64,000 nucleotides of DNA, from the NCBI RefSeq assembly GCF_042453785.1, contig NC_091667.1, positions 34,092,001-34,156,000 on the forward strand. The letters run 5' to 3'. Of this stretch, positions 13,458-27,721 are shown in pieces. How positions within the stretch are numbered: the first letter of the stretch is position 1; each line of letters opens with the position of its first letter. The notes below the pieces were generated by a model. The model saw nothing but the letters and a program-made list of their open reading frames with translations. It had not been told where the DNA came from and ran no database searches. The stretch is from Malus domestica. Taxonomy: Eukaryota; Streptophyta; Magnoliopsida; Rosales; Rosaceae. The position numbers and the translations under genes are program-made.

Positions 13458-13622
13458 GAGGTCGTACTTGGTGCGATGTCAAGTGCCTTCGCCCATGAGC
13501 GGTAGGTCTCGGGTTCGAGACTTGGGAGCAGCCTCTCCATAAATGGGGGTAATGCTAGCCGACATTCACCTCTCCCAGACCATGCGTAAAGCGGGAACCT
13601 TGTGCACTGGGTACGACCTTTT
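13458..13622 (+). mobile_element. tRNA-derived SINE (165 bp)
   Basis: The element starts GAGGTCGTACTTGGTGCGAT, carries a box-B-like GGTTCGAGACT of an internal pol III promoter, and ends GGGTACGACC plus T residues. It is flanked by a perfect 18-base target duplication at 13,440-13,457 and 13,623-13,640 (ATCATATAGACATTACTA). The paralogous site in unit 1 (about 10,558-10,576) has a single copy of the target and no SINE. A second member of this family lies at 48,398-48,562. Confidence 0.9.
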
Positions 13623-14799
13623 ATCATATAGACATTACTAGCTGAGCTCGTTGACAATGAGATTAGTTGATTTTCCAACAAACAAGTGATTTGATGAAGA
13701 TTATTGTTACCCTTGAAATAAACATAAATTTTCTACAAATTGTTGAAACTATTACAATAATTTAAGAGAAATAAGAGTTTTGAACACAAAACGAGACACA
13801 TGGGTAAAAACCTAACACTCATATCCACCAAAATATTATACCAAGTATAATTTATTTGTTCTCATCCAATTTAATTGTTCTCTATTTACACACAACCAAT
13901 GCAACCACCCACCCGCAAACAAACCATGCATATAAGACAATCATAACCTTGGGTTCTTTGCTCTTAAGTCTAGAAAGTAGACATCTCTCGGAAGTGAAAT
14001 GAATGTCCCTTCCGATTCTTATAATCGGCCAAATACCCTTTTAAGTATTTTTAGTGGTATTCCTAAACTAGTAAATGAGAAACTTTATATACAACTTTAT
14101 AAATCGTGAGATCAATCATAATTCACTACTGCTCGTTACATAACTTAACTTAAACCGTTCCATGCTTAAATGTAATATGTTGTTATATCAAGTTTAAAAG
14201 AAAATCTTCAAATGATAAAATCCAACTGGATTATGGATTCCAGCTGCAGCAAACAAGAAAGAAGAAAGAGTGAATTCATTAACCTGCAGCTGCAGTAATT
14301 AAAAGATCATCAACCAAAGCAATGAAAGCACCATCACTTGCTATGGCTATTGCCATTTTCCAGAACTACTGGTACTTTGTTGCGAGGTTGGTCCCCATCA
14401 AGATTTGCTGCACCAATCATTTACTTTTGATCTGCTATATTATTACTATTTGTGCCTGTCTTTTTCTCTAAGCAGCTTGAACTCTCCTATAGTATCATCC
14501 TTGGATGGAGTGTGTAGGTGTTTAAAACATCCGCAAGGAATACACAATAAAAACCAACATGGCTTTTGCCTCCTTACACAAGATAGCCTCCTAAAGGAAA
14601 GTCAGTGGTTCCACTTGTAGAAAATTACAACCAATCGACTAGTAAGAGTTCGATTCTTATTTATAATGACTCGCCGGTTGTGAAACTTAATAAAAAATAC
14701 CATCCCTTGGTGTAGTATGTTACTGTATCAAACAATGATGCATAAAATTCGCTTAGCTAGACTATATGGATGCGGTAATTAAAATTCTAATGGTTCAAG

Positions 14800-15768
14800 T
14801 AGGGATGGGCAAAATATCCGCGGGTATGAGTAACCGCGATTACCCGTCCATTTGAAACTCATGGTTATGGTTATGGGTAATTATTTAAAACAAATAAACA
14901 GTTATAGATATAACCATTTACCTGTGAAATTTAAATGAGTGATTATAATTATTACCCGCGGGTACCCATTTAACCGTTTATTTTAATATATGTAAATGAA
15001 AAAAAACTAAAAACTCTAAATTGTTCGACCTCTCCCATACTTCTGCCGCTCATCTCTCTCTCTCATCTCCACCTCGTTCTGACTTCCATCAACTACAAAA
15101 CCTAGTTTTCTCTTTTTATTTTTATTCAAAATTCAATGATTTATATTTTGGATTAATTGGATTGGAGGTTTGGATTGGTCTGACATGTGATAAATAATTG
15201 AGGAAAGAGCAATTGTTTGTGGTGCCGCTGACTAATCTCCATGCGAGAGTCCTAGACTGCTTCCTAATTTATTTTCATGGACACTGAGTTGCTATTTTGA
15301 TGTGTTAGTATTTGTTTTATTTTCTCTTTTTCTTATAATATTAATTGATTGATAACCATACAAGTTTTGTAATGAGAACGACTTGTATGACGTGAGCATA
15401 CGGCAATCGTAACATGTTTCATCAATGGTACAATAATATGTATAAGTTTTTTGAAGATTTAAAATATGAAAATATGGAAATACATGTTAAATATACCACT
15501 AACGGTGTTTAAAAATTATGAAAATTTTCATTTTAATTTTTAAGTTGTTAAAAAAATGTGATGGGTGAAAAAAGGGGGTAAAATGAGTAAAAATTGGTAA
15601 ACAAGTTTAAAACAGGTTATGGTTACGGTTAAATGGGTACGTGATTTTGGGTATGGTTAACTGTCTATGCAATTACCCAACGAGTAAACGGTTATGCGGG
15701 TAAGAGCTTAAACGGTTATTGGTAAATAACAGCGGTTACCCGTTTGCCATAACCATTGCCTATCCCTA
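14800..15768. mobile_element. hAT-like non-autonomous element, copy B
   Basis: This copy preserves the ends best: it starts TAGGGATGGGCAAAATATCC and finishes GCCTATCCCTA, giving inverted ends of the TAGGGATNGGCA type. It is 969 bases long and nearly identical to the copy in unit 1, having been carried along by the tandem duplication. It contains no open frame of note. Confidence 0.7.
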
Positions 15769-15777
15769 CAAATGCGA

Positions 15778-15990
15778 TTTTTATGCACTTTCATAAACGA
15801 CTCTCACGTTATTCACGTTGCTAATTTAATTGGAGTATTAAACAACTAAACAAACATTAATCGTAAATTAAGGCGGACATTTCAATGTGCAATATGGAGA
15901 AAACAAAAACTAAAGAGGGTGTAAAATGGGGGTAATTCATTCGATTAACTAAAAGTCAACGGAATTCATCATAATGAGTTATTGACCTCA
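15778..15990. repeat. Partial third unit of the tandem array
   Basis: The first ~210 bases of the unit recur here (TTTATGCACTTTCATAAACG onward). Similarity fades after about 15,985, where the sequence turns to GCTCCGGGCCTCATGG and then diverges completely. This marks the right edge of the array. Confidence 0.75.
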
Positions 15991-17720
15991 GCTCCGGGCC
16001 TCATGGTCTCATTGCCTCATGGGCTTTGCGGCGTTCCTATTGGCCCGATAGGAATGATCACTAAATGGGCCGAGCATTAGAACTTCAGAATATTTCTATT
16101 GGGCTTATGGTCCAATACAGTTTCAGCCTTTGGTCAATCTCAAGTAAAAAGACCATCCTATCCTATTGATTAACTTATGGGGTCAAGAACATGAATGTTG
16201 GGTTTGCTTGGAATGTCCGCAAACTAAAGCGTAAGGGTGTCGCAAACTGAATCCTTGTCGGAGTCATAACCTTTCTGCTCTTTGCCACTGACCTCCTGCA
16301 AAGCCAATGAGCCCTCTCTAAAACCGGCGAATACCTTTATGAAACGATAGTGTCATTTTGGCAGTTTTATATGATCACAAATTAATTTTATATTGCTAGA
16401 GTTGAAAAGTTAAAACGCGTGATAAATGTAGGACTCGCTCTGCGATGATTGTGGCATTCTCATTGTAGATCAGCTTCTCTTTAGTAGTCAATTACTTTTT
16501 TGGTATCTCAAATCAGTCTCACAATGCGATGTGATAAAGTTAAAACGGATGACAAGACATAATTGAATTTTGAATATCGTTATAAATTTTTGTCCTCAAA
16601 TTATAAAGAATAATTTGTGTGTAACGAGTTTTACAACCTCATCTCTCTACATTTTTCATCATGTAAACATACATATGCCTCAAATTATAAAGAATAACTT
16701 GCATATAACGAGTTTTACAACTTCATCTCTTGGCGTCTTTCGTCACGTATAACACATGAAGATGAAACATGTGACAAGTAAGTTGGTTTGATGGGTGGCC
16801 ATATCTTATTAGTAGCTTTACCTATAAAATTAGAAATGATGGAGTTTCTTAGCTTTGGCACGAAGGGTTGAGTGATGGGTACACTCGATCTCGCTATGAT
16901 TACGATGATGACGACTTTGCTTCTTCTCTTTTGGGCCACTTTTCACTAATCTAAGATTGAGTGTAATGTGCATTTGGTACAGGCCATCATTATTTTTGTC
17001 TCCAACAAAGTATCTCACTTCACTTGTGGCCCAAAGATATATTAAGGAAAAAGCTTTGGTATGTGACATCTAAACCATATAATTTCCCAAAGTTGTTGAA
17101 GTGTTGATAAACAAACATAGACCACACTTCATGTAATCGATTTTATATCTAATAGATGATGTGAGAGTCCGAATCACGACTCCTATAGTTATCGACGATT
17201 TGTTTTAAATTTTTTTAAATACCTGTTGTTATTTATTATTAATGAGAAGAGAGATTTGAACTTAAGACCTAGTACAAATTTAGAATGAGCAATACGATTA
17301 GACTTTCTTAGAGTTAACACCTTATAAAGAAGAGAACACAATTTCTTGTGACCAGATAACTGTATAAGTGTAGTGGACACTAAGAGTGAGATATAAAAGA
17401 AAGGAGTATGAAACCATAATATGAAGAAAAAAATAATATGTCTTGTACGTGTGACCCGATAACCACATAATATAATCGTTCAATCTAAAACAACTAAGAC
17501 TTGATCCTATAAAAACAAACACATGCTTTGTGATGTATCCAAAGTTTTGAGAAAAAAGAGAAAAACACTTACTTAAAAAGCACCATCTCCAAAATTAAGA
17601 ACATAAACAAACACACACTAAATTTTCTTAAAACTAAAAACTAGAGGTTTCAGGTTCGAAATCCGATGCTGATGTGAAAGCCGAGCTTATGATTAAAAAG
17701 AAATTGAAATGTCTCTATAA
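15991..17720. other. Intergenic between tandem array and beta-tubulin
   Basis: No recognised gene. It holds one short tandem duplication (listed separately) and degenerate dispersed-repeat text near 17,220-17,300. Confidence 0.5.
16594..16760. repeat. Short tandem duplication, 84-bp period
   Basis: The phrase CCTCAAATTATAAAGAATAA begins at 16,594 and again at 16,678. The following ~70 bases (ACGAGTTTTACAAC and onward) are similar in both copies with scattered substitutions. Two copies only. Confidence 0.75.
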
Positions 17721-18176
17721 GTCATCTTGATCTCCAAAAAATGCCACTCACATGACCCTCGTATAGTCTATTCCAGTCACGTGTCCCGGTGCGAGACTCA
17801 TGTGCGACTCCGCAAGACTTTCTCTGTGCACTCATCCAAACCAATCCAACATCCCATTTACCCCACAATACCGCTGGCGCGTAACCGTCATCCACCTCAG
17901 CGCGTACAACACAATATCTGCAGTCGTTTCTCAAGCGTTAAGCACAGCATCCCTGCAACCACACCAATCCCTCCGAATCCCCTACCATCCAAACCGCCAA
18001 TCAAAATTGACTCCCAAATATCCAACCATATCAACGGCTTACATAAAATACGTCCCTAGCAGGAATGCAAGAGGGTCGCAGGCTTCTGCCTCCCGAAATT
18101 ACAGTTCGCTTTTCAAAATTTAAATTCCCACTCAAACCAAACGGCGCCGTCAAACTCGTCCGTCATCCCAGCCCGC

Positions 18177-18183
18177 TATAAAT
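18177..18183 (+). promoter_or_regulatory. TATA box of the beta-tubulin gene
   Basis: TATAAAT lies 138 bases before the ATG. The leader between them is strongly pyrimidine-rich (TTCTCTCTCTCTCCCTCTGT), as in many highly expressed plant genes. Start of transcription is expected near 18,205-18,210. Confidence 0.7.
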
Positions 18184-18314
18184 CCCCAGACGACAGTCCC
18201 TCACTCCCCCAAACCCTTCGTCTTCTTCCCTGACCATTTCTCTCTCCGAGAACATTCTTCTCTCTCTCTCCCTCTGTCTCTGCAGTCGCTCTCTCTCCTC
18301 CACCGCTCTCCAAA

Positions 18315-20628
<2,314 letters not shown>

Positions 20629-23074
20629 TCTTGGATCTCGATTCTCATCTGTTCTCTGTTTTGCTTCATTTATGTTGTGGATTTAATTATGGTTTTGTTT
20701 CTTAATTCCTTATTTGGGGTTTGAATTGCTGGATTCTCGTCAGTTCTTCGGCCATTATTCACCTGTTTGGTTTTTTTTCATTGTCCTTAGTTTTTAGATG
20801 GTAGCAGTTCAGTGGTCCGAAAATATGTTTATTGAATGTGTTAATCGAGTCTGTGATATGAGGTTGGTGTTATGTAAACATTGTTGGTGTTATGTAAACA
20901 TTGTGATGATTAAAAGTGCATTTTGTTTGATGGTGGGTTTATTTCATGGCCTCTGTTTCTTGTGTTTATCTTTGTTTTACATTTAAGGGCTTGAAATTTT
21001 CTTGATGACTCAGGTAACTCGTCACAAAACGACATAATGTAGCATGTTTGGGGTCCATTTGTCAATAAGTTGGGTTGTTATCGAGTCATTCGTTAAGAAA
21101 CCGTTAACAAGTTGAATTGTTATCGGGTCATTCGTTAAAAATCTAATAAGATATCGTTTGTCAGATTTTGACATTAAGTATGATAATTTTTTGCATGACT
21201 CGTAATCCGACACAAAACGATACGACCTATTAACGGATCGGGTTATTATTAGGTCACTTGTTAAGGTAACAAGTTTAACACAATACAACCCATTAATATA
21301 TAATACAAACACGACCTATTTATCAGGCCTTAATTAGTACCATCGTTTGCATTGTATTCATGAATTATTGAATTGATAGAAAGTACGAAAAACAAAAACA
21401 AAAAGATAGACAACATGTGAAATTCTGGAAAAGTGTTAATTTTTTGAATTGTTTGCATGTGCTCATTGAGGCAAGCAGGTGCTGTGGGATGAAAGAAAGG
21501 CTGCTGGATTCTTTCTAGATAGGGTTTTCAGATTACATACATTTTTCACAAAAATATGGGACTTTTTTTATACTTTGGTGTCAATAAAATTGTGTGTGTG
21601 ATAGTCTGATCAAGTAGACTGTTCAAACTTCAAACCACACACAAACGGTCTAGCATTTACATTATGGTACGTACCTACGCGGAGGTCAACCTACTTCGTC
21701 CAACGTTTTGACACAAAAAAAAATTCTTATTGGCCTGGCACCACGTGATTTCACTTAGTGCGAGCGTTGCCATAGTCATTCAACCATACTTTCTATTTCC
21801 TCGTCAATGTTAATTAATTTATTGTGGACTGTCGTTCAATAAACCCGTCTGATGAAGAAACTAGGGATGAAATGTTTAATCTGAGTGGTCCTCCTTTGAA
21901 TGGAGTATGGGTGATTGGGTGGTGATGGAGGAGTAAGTTAAAATTAAAGCCATCATACTAAATACTAATTTGTGCTTTCAGTTGGGATGTCTCTATCGTC
22001 CGGGTCCCTGGGGGCCAAACCCTAAACCCACCAAAATGCCAATGCTTATCAATCAACGCAATTTGACAGACAAACTGGCGTGCTCAAAAGCATATGCTTG
22101 GGCAATGTCTTATTCAGTGAGCAAGAAATACGATTTAGTACACTAAATATCATAATACAAATGGTCGAATTATTTTTTTAGTTAAGGTGGGTAGCCACAT
22201 GGAATTTGGTGGGCTAATTTTCTTCAGAACTTTGTCTCTCATGGGCTCTGATGGACTATTTTTATAGGGGTGGTTTTTGTACTCATGATTTTTATTTTAA
22301 AATTACATTTGAGGAGGAATTAATGAAAAAAAATAAGAGAACGATTGTAGAAGAGAAAATTAAAACAGTAAAATTCACTAAATTATTGTAGTAGTTAATG
22401 GATTCAAAACTTTCTCTGCTTTCAATTATTACAATAATTTCCAATCAATTCCACCTCTTAATAATATTGTGATATTAATTTGTCCAACGTTTAGTACGAT
22501 CAAACTACAAAGTTATCGGTGTGTCCGTTAAGTTAACCAATACATATTTTCTTTTGAATACTTTTAGTTTTCAAATTAATTTGTCTTAAATACATACTAT
22601 CGTTCTACTTCTTAAATACTCTAAAGGAGAGGAAGAATTTAAACCCGAGTCATAGTAGACTGAAGAAATGTGTTCTAGCCATTAGGGTAGTCTATCAATT
22701 GCCGTTTTCAAATTAAATTTAAATGTTGACTTATGCCTCAGTACTGTATTTTATTTTTTAGTTTTAGCTTTCCATATACCAAACTAAAAATTATTTTTTA
22801 TCCTCCCAAAAATGACGCCAACTCAAGAAACAAACAAAACACATAAAAGCTGTAGAAAAATATCTTTATTATCAAATCCATCCAAATATTAAAGCATACA
22901 CAAGCTAGAAAACAATCTTGTATACACACATATATATCTCACCTAATTAATCTAAGTTGTATTTCTGAATTCTGAGTTCCATATATATAATTTAAATAAC
23001 ACATAATGATATTCTGGTGTAAATTATCAAGCCCGGCCGGAAACTCAGCCCTTAGTGCATGCATGCTGGTGTAC
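20629..23074. other. Intergenic between beta-tubulin and PAR1 genes
   Basis: This holds the tubulin 3' untranslated region (T-rich, roughly to 20,990). A degenerate repeat with several TTATCGGGTCATTCGTTAA-like motifs follows at about 21,020-21,330. The rest is AT-rich DNA. A small direct repeat (GTTGGTGTTATGTAAACATT, twice) lies near 20,862-20,900. No further gene was seen. Confidence 0.5.
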
Positions 23075-24083
23075 TTAGAAAGGAGCCTGTGCTGGGGCAA
23101 CCTCCACTGGTGGATAATCAGTTGCCAAGTTCACTGAGTTGATTGGTCCTGGTGCTGTCAATTTCGCGTTGATTGGTCCCGGTGCGACGTATCCAGAGCT
23201 ACGAATCTCCGACATCTCTCGACGAGCATTTGCTCCTTGTGCTGCACATAGTGTTGGTAGAAATACACCTACAACCGAAACACAATACTTAATTAATGTT
23301 ATTCCCATTAAGATTTTTTCGAAAACGTTTTGTTGCTTGACGTATGTTGTTAGATTGTGAATTGAACAATTATTCACGTTGATTTGTACGAATATGCAGT
23401 TTGAATTTACAGTCTAATTAACAATATATAGTTACCTTCACCAGCAGCAAGATTGAAGTAAAGGTCAACAATGTTGGGGCAGCTGCCGTAGCACTGAGGG
23501 GAGCAAAGTTTTTGTGTGAAGCTAGACTCCAGGAGAGAGTCTGATGAGATGCCGTAGGATTTGCGATCAAGCCCACAAGACTTGATGCACGTCTCGCTCT
23601 CGATCCAGTCCTTTAACTTATCGGCCTCAATTTCTGATGTTCGGCACGTGTACGCTTCCTCCCCGCTTCTTCTCACGTGCTTCTCAAGCACACAGCGTTT
23701 GCCGGACGATGACACCGCGAATGCGCATGCATCGTGGTCTAGATTCTCACATGTTATTCCTCCTGCAAGCATGCAATGTATTACATATTTTTTGCACATA
23801 ATTGGCTAGTTATCTCGATAAATATTCGATAGATAACAGCATGTTTGATCAATATTGTTAGTTTTCAAGAAAGTTAAAAACCGACAACATTTACTAAACA
23901 AGTTTTCAATTTTCAAACAAAAAAAAAAAAAAAAAAAACAAGAAAAACAAAATTGAAAACTGAAAACAAATTAATATCAAACCATCTAGTAATTAACACA
24001 AACAAACCTAGAGTGGCTTGGACACAAACGGCAAGGGAAAGAGCCAACACTGCGATGTTCTTCAAGCACATGGTAGAAGCCAT
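23075..24083 (-). CDS. PAR1 (photoassimilate-responsive) family secreted protein, 198 aa
   Basis: Exons on the minus strand are 24,083-24,008, 23,762-23,436 and 23,268-23,075. The splice sites are GT-AG and the joined frame is 198 codons. Residues 1-25 form a hydrophobic signal peptide (NIAVLALSLAVCVQA), so the product should enter the secretory pathway. The mature part matches the plant PAR1 family in my memory: GGITCENLDHDACAF, SSSGKRCVLEKHVRRSGEEA, TCRTSEIEADKLKDWIE, SPQCYGSCPNIVDLYFNLAA and ARREMSEIRSSG. Many paired cysteines suggest disulfides. The C-terminus carries two APGPIN repeats and a proline-rich end. PAR1-family members were described as induced by sugars and pathogens; the molecular function is not known to me. 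No defect was seen. Confidence 0.9.
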
Positions 24084-25950
24084 CTGTAACTAGAACAGAA
24101 GAAGCTAGGGTTTGTGAACTTGAGCTAGAGAGATGAAGAGGAGGAGAAACTTGTATCGTGTGTTTGTGTAAATGCATGGTAGGGAGAGCCATTTTATATA
24201 ATTGTAGGTTAACTGTAGCATATAGAAAGAGAAACATATAGTTAAATTATTAATTTACAGATGGTGGTCGACTTTGAATATGTGAAAAAATGCACAGGAA
24301 CCCTACTTTATATTTTAGTGGAGATATAGCGGAGTCCATAGGCGAAGCCCGTGTTCGAGAGGTTTCTCTATCTTGACCTTAACACCAATTTTAACTTACA
24401 AGTCAAATGTATATGTCGCAACTTCTTTCCTCCGCTATCAATGGCGTAGATGCATGGTTTGTATGTATATATATCAATGTACCAGCTGCTGAAGTATTCA
24501 GGTCATGGGAGATTATGTATGTATATGCTTAATTAACATAAGATACTTTTCAGTGTGCCGGAAACACAGACTAATACACCAAATGTCATAATACAAGTGG
24601 TTGAAAATTCCTTTTCAAGTATTCAACCATTTATATTATGACAAATAATGTCCCAGACAGTATTCCCGACACACTAAAAAATCTCTGTGTTAAGCAAGAT
24701 AATTTATGATGAACAAACACAAAAACCGTTTTTATTGATTTTAAATGTTACTAACTAAAATAAAGAGTTATGCAATTCCAAAATTCATTTTGACGAAAAA
24801 GCCTATTTCAAATTTCTATGATTGTATTAGTGAAGTCAATGGAGCTAACGTTCCTCACTATTTGATAACGACGCCTAAATGGCAAAAGGCACCCCATGTA
24901 AAACCAATCGATACTTTCTTTTCCTTTCAGCAATAGTTCCAGTTCCAACGAACACAATCACAAAAAAGAGTACTATTTTTTTTTAAACAAACATAATATA
25001 TACATTAACGGAGTATAAGAGTGAGTTAAACCTTACAATGAACTTGTCATAATAATGTGGTTTAACTTCGCTTATGACAAGAATCAAACATAGGACCTCT
25101 CAGTTACAAGTAAAGAGGAACACAACTAAACAGTAATATTAAGTAACAAAAAAATACTAATTAAAACCGAAATTTATATCAACAAATAAACAAGAAAAGG
25201 CACCGTATAAATATAATATACATGTCTAAAAGCTGTCCATGGCTATGGCGCCAACCCACTAATCACGACCATCTTACAAATAGGACAATATTATATATGG
25301 ATTAATTAACGAAAAGTCCGAATTAATTAGGCGTATGCATGCAAAGTTGTGTACGAAACTGCATGATCTACCACGTTGTACGCATATCCGCAATGTCATA
25401 AACATATTACATTTGATATGATGTTGATTTCTGTGATAATTCTTGTTTTTATTTTTTTACTAACAATATTATCTACATCTTCAGAGTAAGGAAGTAGGCT
25501 AAGTCTCACAATTAGTTAATAATAATATGATTCAAATTCGTTTTTAGTGAGAATCGAGTATAAAACCTCTCATTTAAGGTGATGGTTCTTGTTTTTGTCC
25601 TGATTAATTTCAGATGGTTCATATTTCATAGGGCAGCAGGTCTATGTTTTATGGACAGATCTTAAAGCCGGTCTTTCGTCAATTCTTGGTCAGCTTGATG
25701 GAGAGAAAATGAACACATTATATTGTAAAACATACGTTTCCCTATTTCATGGGCCATGGCAATTACTGGTATTTGGAAGAAAATATTGAAAAGTAAAACG
25801 TAGCTACCGGCTTCCGTAAGACCTTGTTGAACATTCTATACAAGAAATCCTACAATCTTTAATTTTTTTTTTTTAACACAATAAGGTGGTCTGTTAGAAT
25901 TTTACATATGTAAAAAAACGTTGGTTGTACGACTCGCTTTTAGAATATTC
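24084..25950. other. Intergenic with one small MITE
   Basis: Promoter-side DNA of the PAR1 gene and AT-rich spacer. Degenerate copies of a dispersed sequence occur near 25,060-25,130 and 25,480-25,590; both include text such as ATAGGACCTCTCAGTTACAAG. No gene was recognised. Confidence 0.5.
24553..24675. mobile_element. Small palindromic MITE (~120 bp)
   Basis: It starts GTGTGCCGGAAACACAG and ends, in reverse complement, GTGTGTCGGGAATACTG. Inward the arms continue with TGTCATAATACAAGTGGTTG against CATAATATAAATGGTTGAAT. It folds into one long stem-loop. A related single arm occurs near 22,130-22,180. Confidence 0.6.
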
Positions 25951-27123
25951 AACATGTTTTTATACCATAATTATATACTACTTTATGTGACATCTGATAG
26001 GACAGCCACATCATTTAAATTAATCAAAATTTAATTTAAATTAAAAACTATTTAATAAGCCAATAATTAAAATAAAATAAAAAACTGGATTCAACCGATG
26101 CTTTGGCGGGTGAGCCCACTTTGCTTTGCTTGAGAACTGAATATTCTGAGCCTTTGGAGGGAAATCCTTTTGCTGCATTGATCTCTTCGCTTCGAACTTC
26201 CAGTACAACTTCACCTCCATTGGAAGAAACTTCTCCGACATGCTTACTTCCCTGCCTTTCAAAAACTTTTCTCTCTCTATGGCCTTCATTGAAACCCTAC
26301 CACATCAAACATCACAAAAATCTTGCATTAAACCCCAACTAAACAAAACACCAAAATCGGAATGGCATTAAAAAATGCTAATTTTTCATATCCTTTTGGT
26401 AGATAAATCCCAAGTTCCCTCTTTTCTTTCAGGATTAATCAAATCTTTATTTTCCTAATTAATTATTGAAGATTTATATCGCTGGCTTTCTAACAATACC
26501 ATAATAAACTAGTTCTGATCAAACTCTACAACATTAAACATCACAAAAAGCTTTCACTAAACCCCAAATAAAGAAAAGATGGTACACCAAAAACAAAATC
26601 ACATTTAAAAGTTCTGACTTTTCAAACCCTTTAGGCAGATATATCCAATCTCCATCGTTTTAACCAAAGATTGAAACTTTACAAGAAGTAATCTTCTTCC
26701 GTCAACGTAACTGGAAAAGAAGTTACCTTGGCGCCAAAAAATCAAATCAAACAATACAAAGTGTCAAAACAGTAAGAAATACTATTCTTATTCACCTAAA
26801 TATGTAAATAATCAGACTCACCACACCAGAGCTATTCACAGAGCAGAGACAGCACCCACCGAGGAAAAAAATGGAAGATCATTCCAGCAGGTTCTTTGAT
26901 TCAGTAGTGGAAGAAGAAATGGGAGAAGAAGCAAGATTGAACGGGGAAGGAAGGAGAAGACTCCTCGTATGTTACAATCACCATTTAATTATAGTTTTTT
27001 TATTTAATTATTGGTTTATTAAATGGTTTTTAATTTAAATTAAATTCTGATTAATTTAAATGATGTGGCTGTCTACATCAGATGCCATATAAGGTGGTAT
27101 ATAAATATAGTATAAAAACATGA
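25951..27123. mobile_element. Long-TIR element (MULE-like) carrying possible gene fragments
   Basis: Inverted ends of about 140 bases: 25,951-26,090 matches the reverse complement of 26,983-27,122, including GATGTGGCTGTC and AGTTTTTAATTTAAATTAAA. The flanks TAGAATATTC and TAAGAATATC may be a decayed 9-10-base target duplication, which would fit Mutator-like elements. The ~900-base interior is less AT-rich than the arms. It has coding-like stretches at about 26,100-26,290 (minus strand, for example GEVSSNGGEVVLEVRSEE) and 26,871-26,970 (plus strand, MEDHSSRFFDSVVEEEMGEE). No transposase is visible, so a Pack-MULE is possible. The source gene is not recognised. Confidence 0.6.
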
Positions 27124-27721
27124 TAAGAATATCATTACTGATTCATAAATATCCATATTATAATTTGAGCAGTATACTAATATGACATGATTCCAGTTAC
27201 ATGAAAATAAATTTATTATAAATGTTGAAGAAAAACTACCTCCATATAATATGGAATGCTCTCCCCCGTGGTTTGCGGAGTCAAACCTTTGAGTAAACAA
27301 TGGTTAGAGATTGCTGTTGTTAGGGCATGGACTAAGGCGCAGAAATAGTTATTAACCGACTGAGACATCAGTTTAGACTTTCAAGTGTGAATTTTCCTTT
27401 TTGCCTACTAATTCCATGCCCATTTTAACGGCTGGGGAGCCATGCTTTCCTCAATTCTTTGAATTTTTGTTACCCCGAAATTAACTCCGGGAGTTGGAAC
27501 AAAAGTGTGATTAGACCTAACTTTCTTTTGAATTTCTTGTCAAGCACTTAACTCGAATGATTAAGAGTTAAGCATTAAGTCATAATTAACTCATGGGAAC
27601 GAGAGAAACTGTCCCACAAACAGTAGCTCCTAGTTTCTGCGTTTGCGGACGAAGAGGAATGTACCGTGTGTGACACGATATATAGTGTATTACACATTTA
27701 TTGATTCGGACATTTTTTTAA
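27124..27721. other. Spacer between two long-TIR elements
   Basis: About 600 bases with no recognised gene, repeat or RNA. Confidence 0.45.

Larger units (their letters stand above)
12721..15777. repeat. Tandem array unit 2 (~3.06 kb, with SINE insertion)
   Basis: This is a near-identical copy of the preceding unit, longer by about 175 bases, mainly because a SINE with its target duplication sits at 13,440-13,640. It carries its own copy of the hAT-like element at the same relative place, so that element was present before the duplication. Confidence 0.85.

Noticed and set aside
13458..13622. tRNA gene suggested by the GGTTCGAGACT box.
   Set aside because: The box-B-like text belongs to a 165-base SINE with a target duplication. 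No cloverleaf with a complete acceptor stem is evident.
8521..14620. Similar open frames (containing LLYYYYL) at 8,521, 11,297 and 14,405.
   Set aside because: They recur once per tandem unit and are low-complexity. The flanking DNA is equally conserved, so there is no sign of coding selection.
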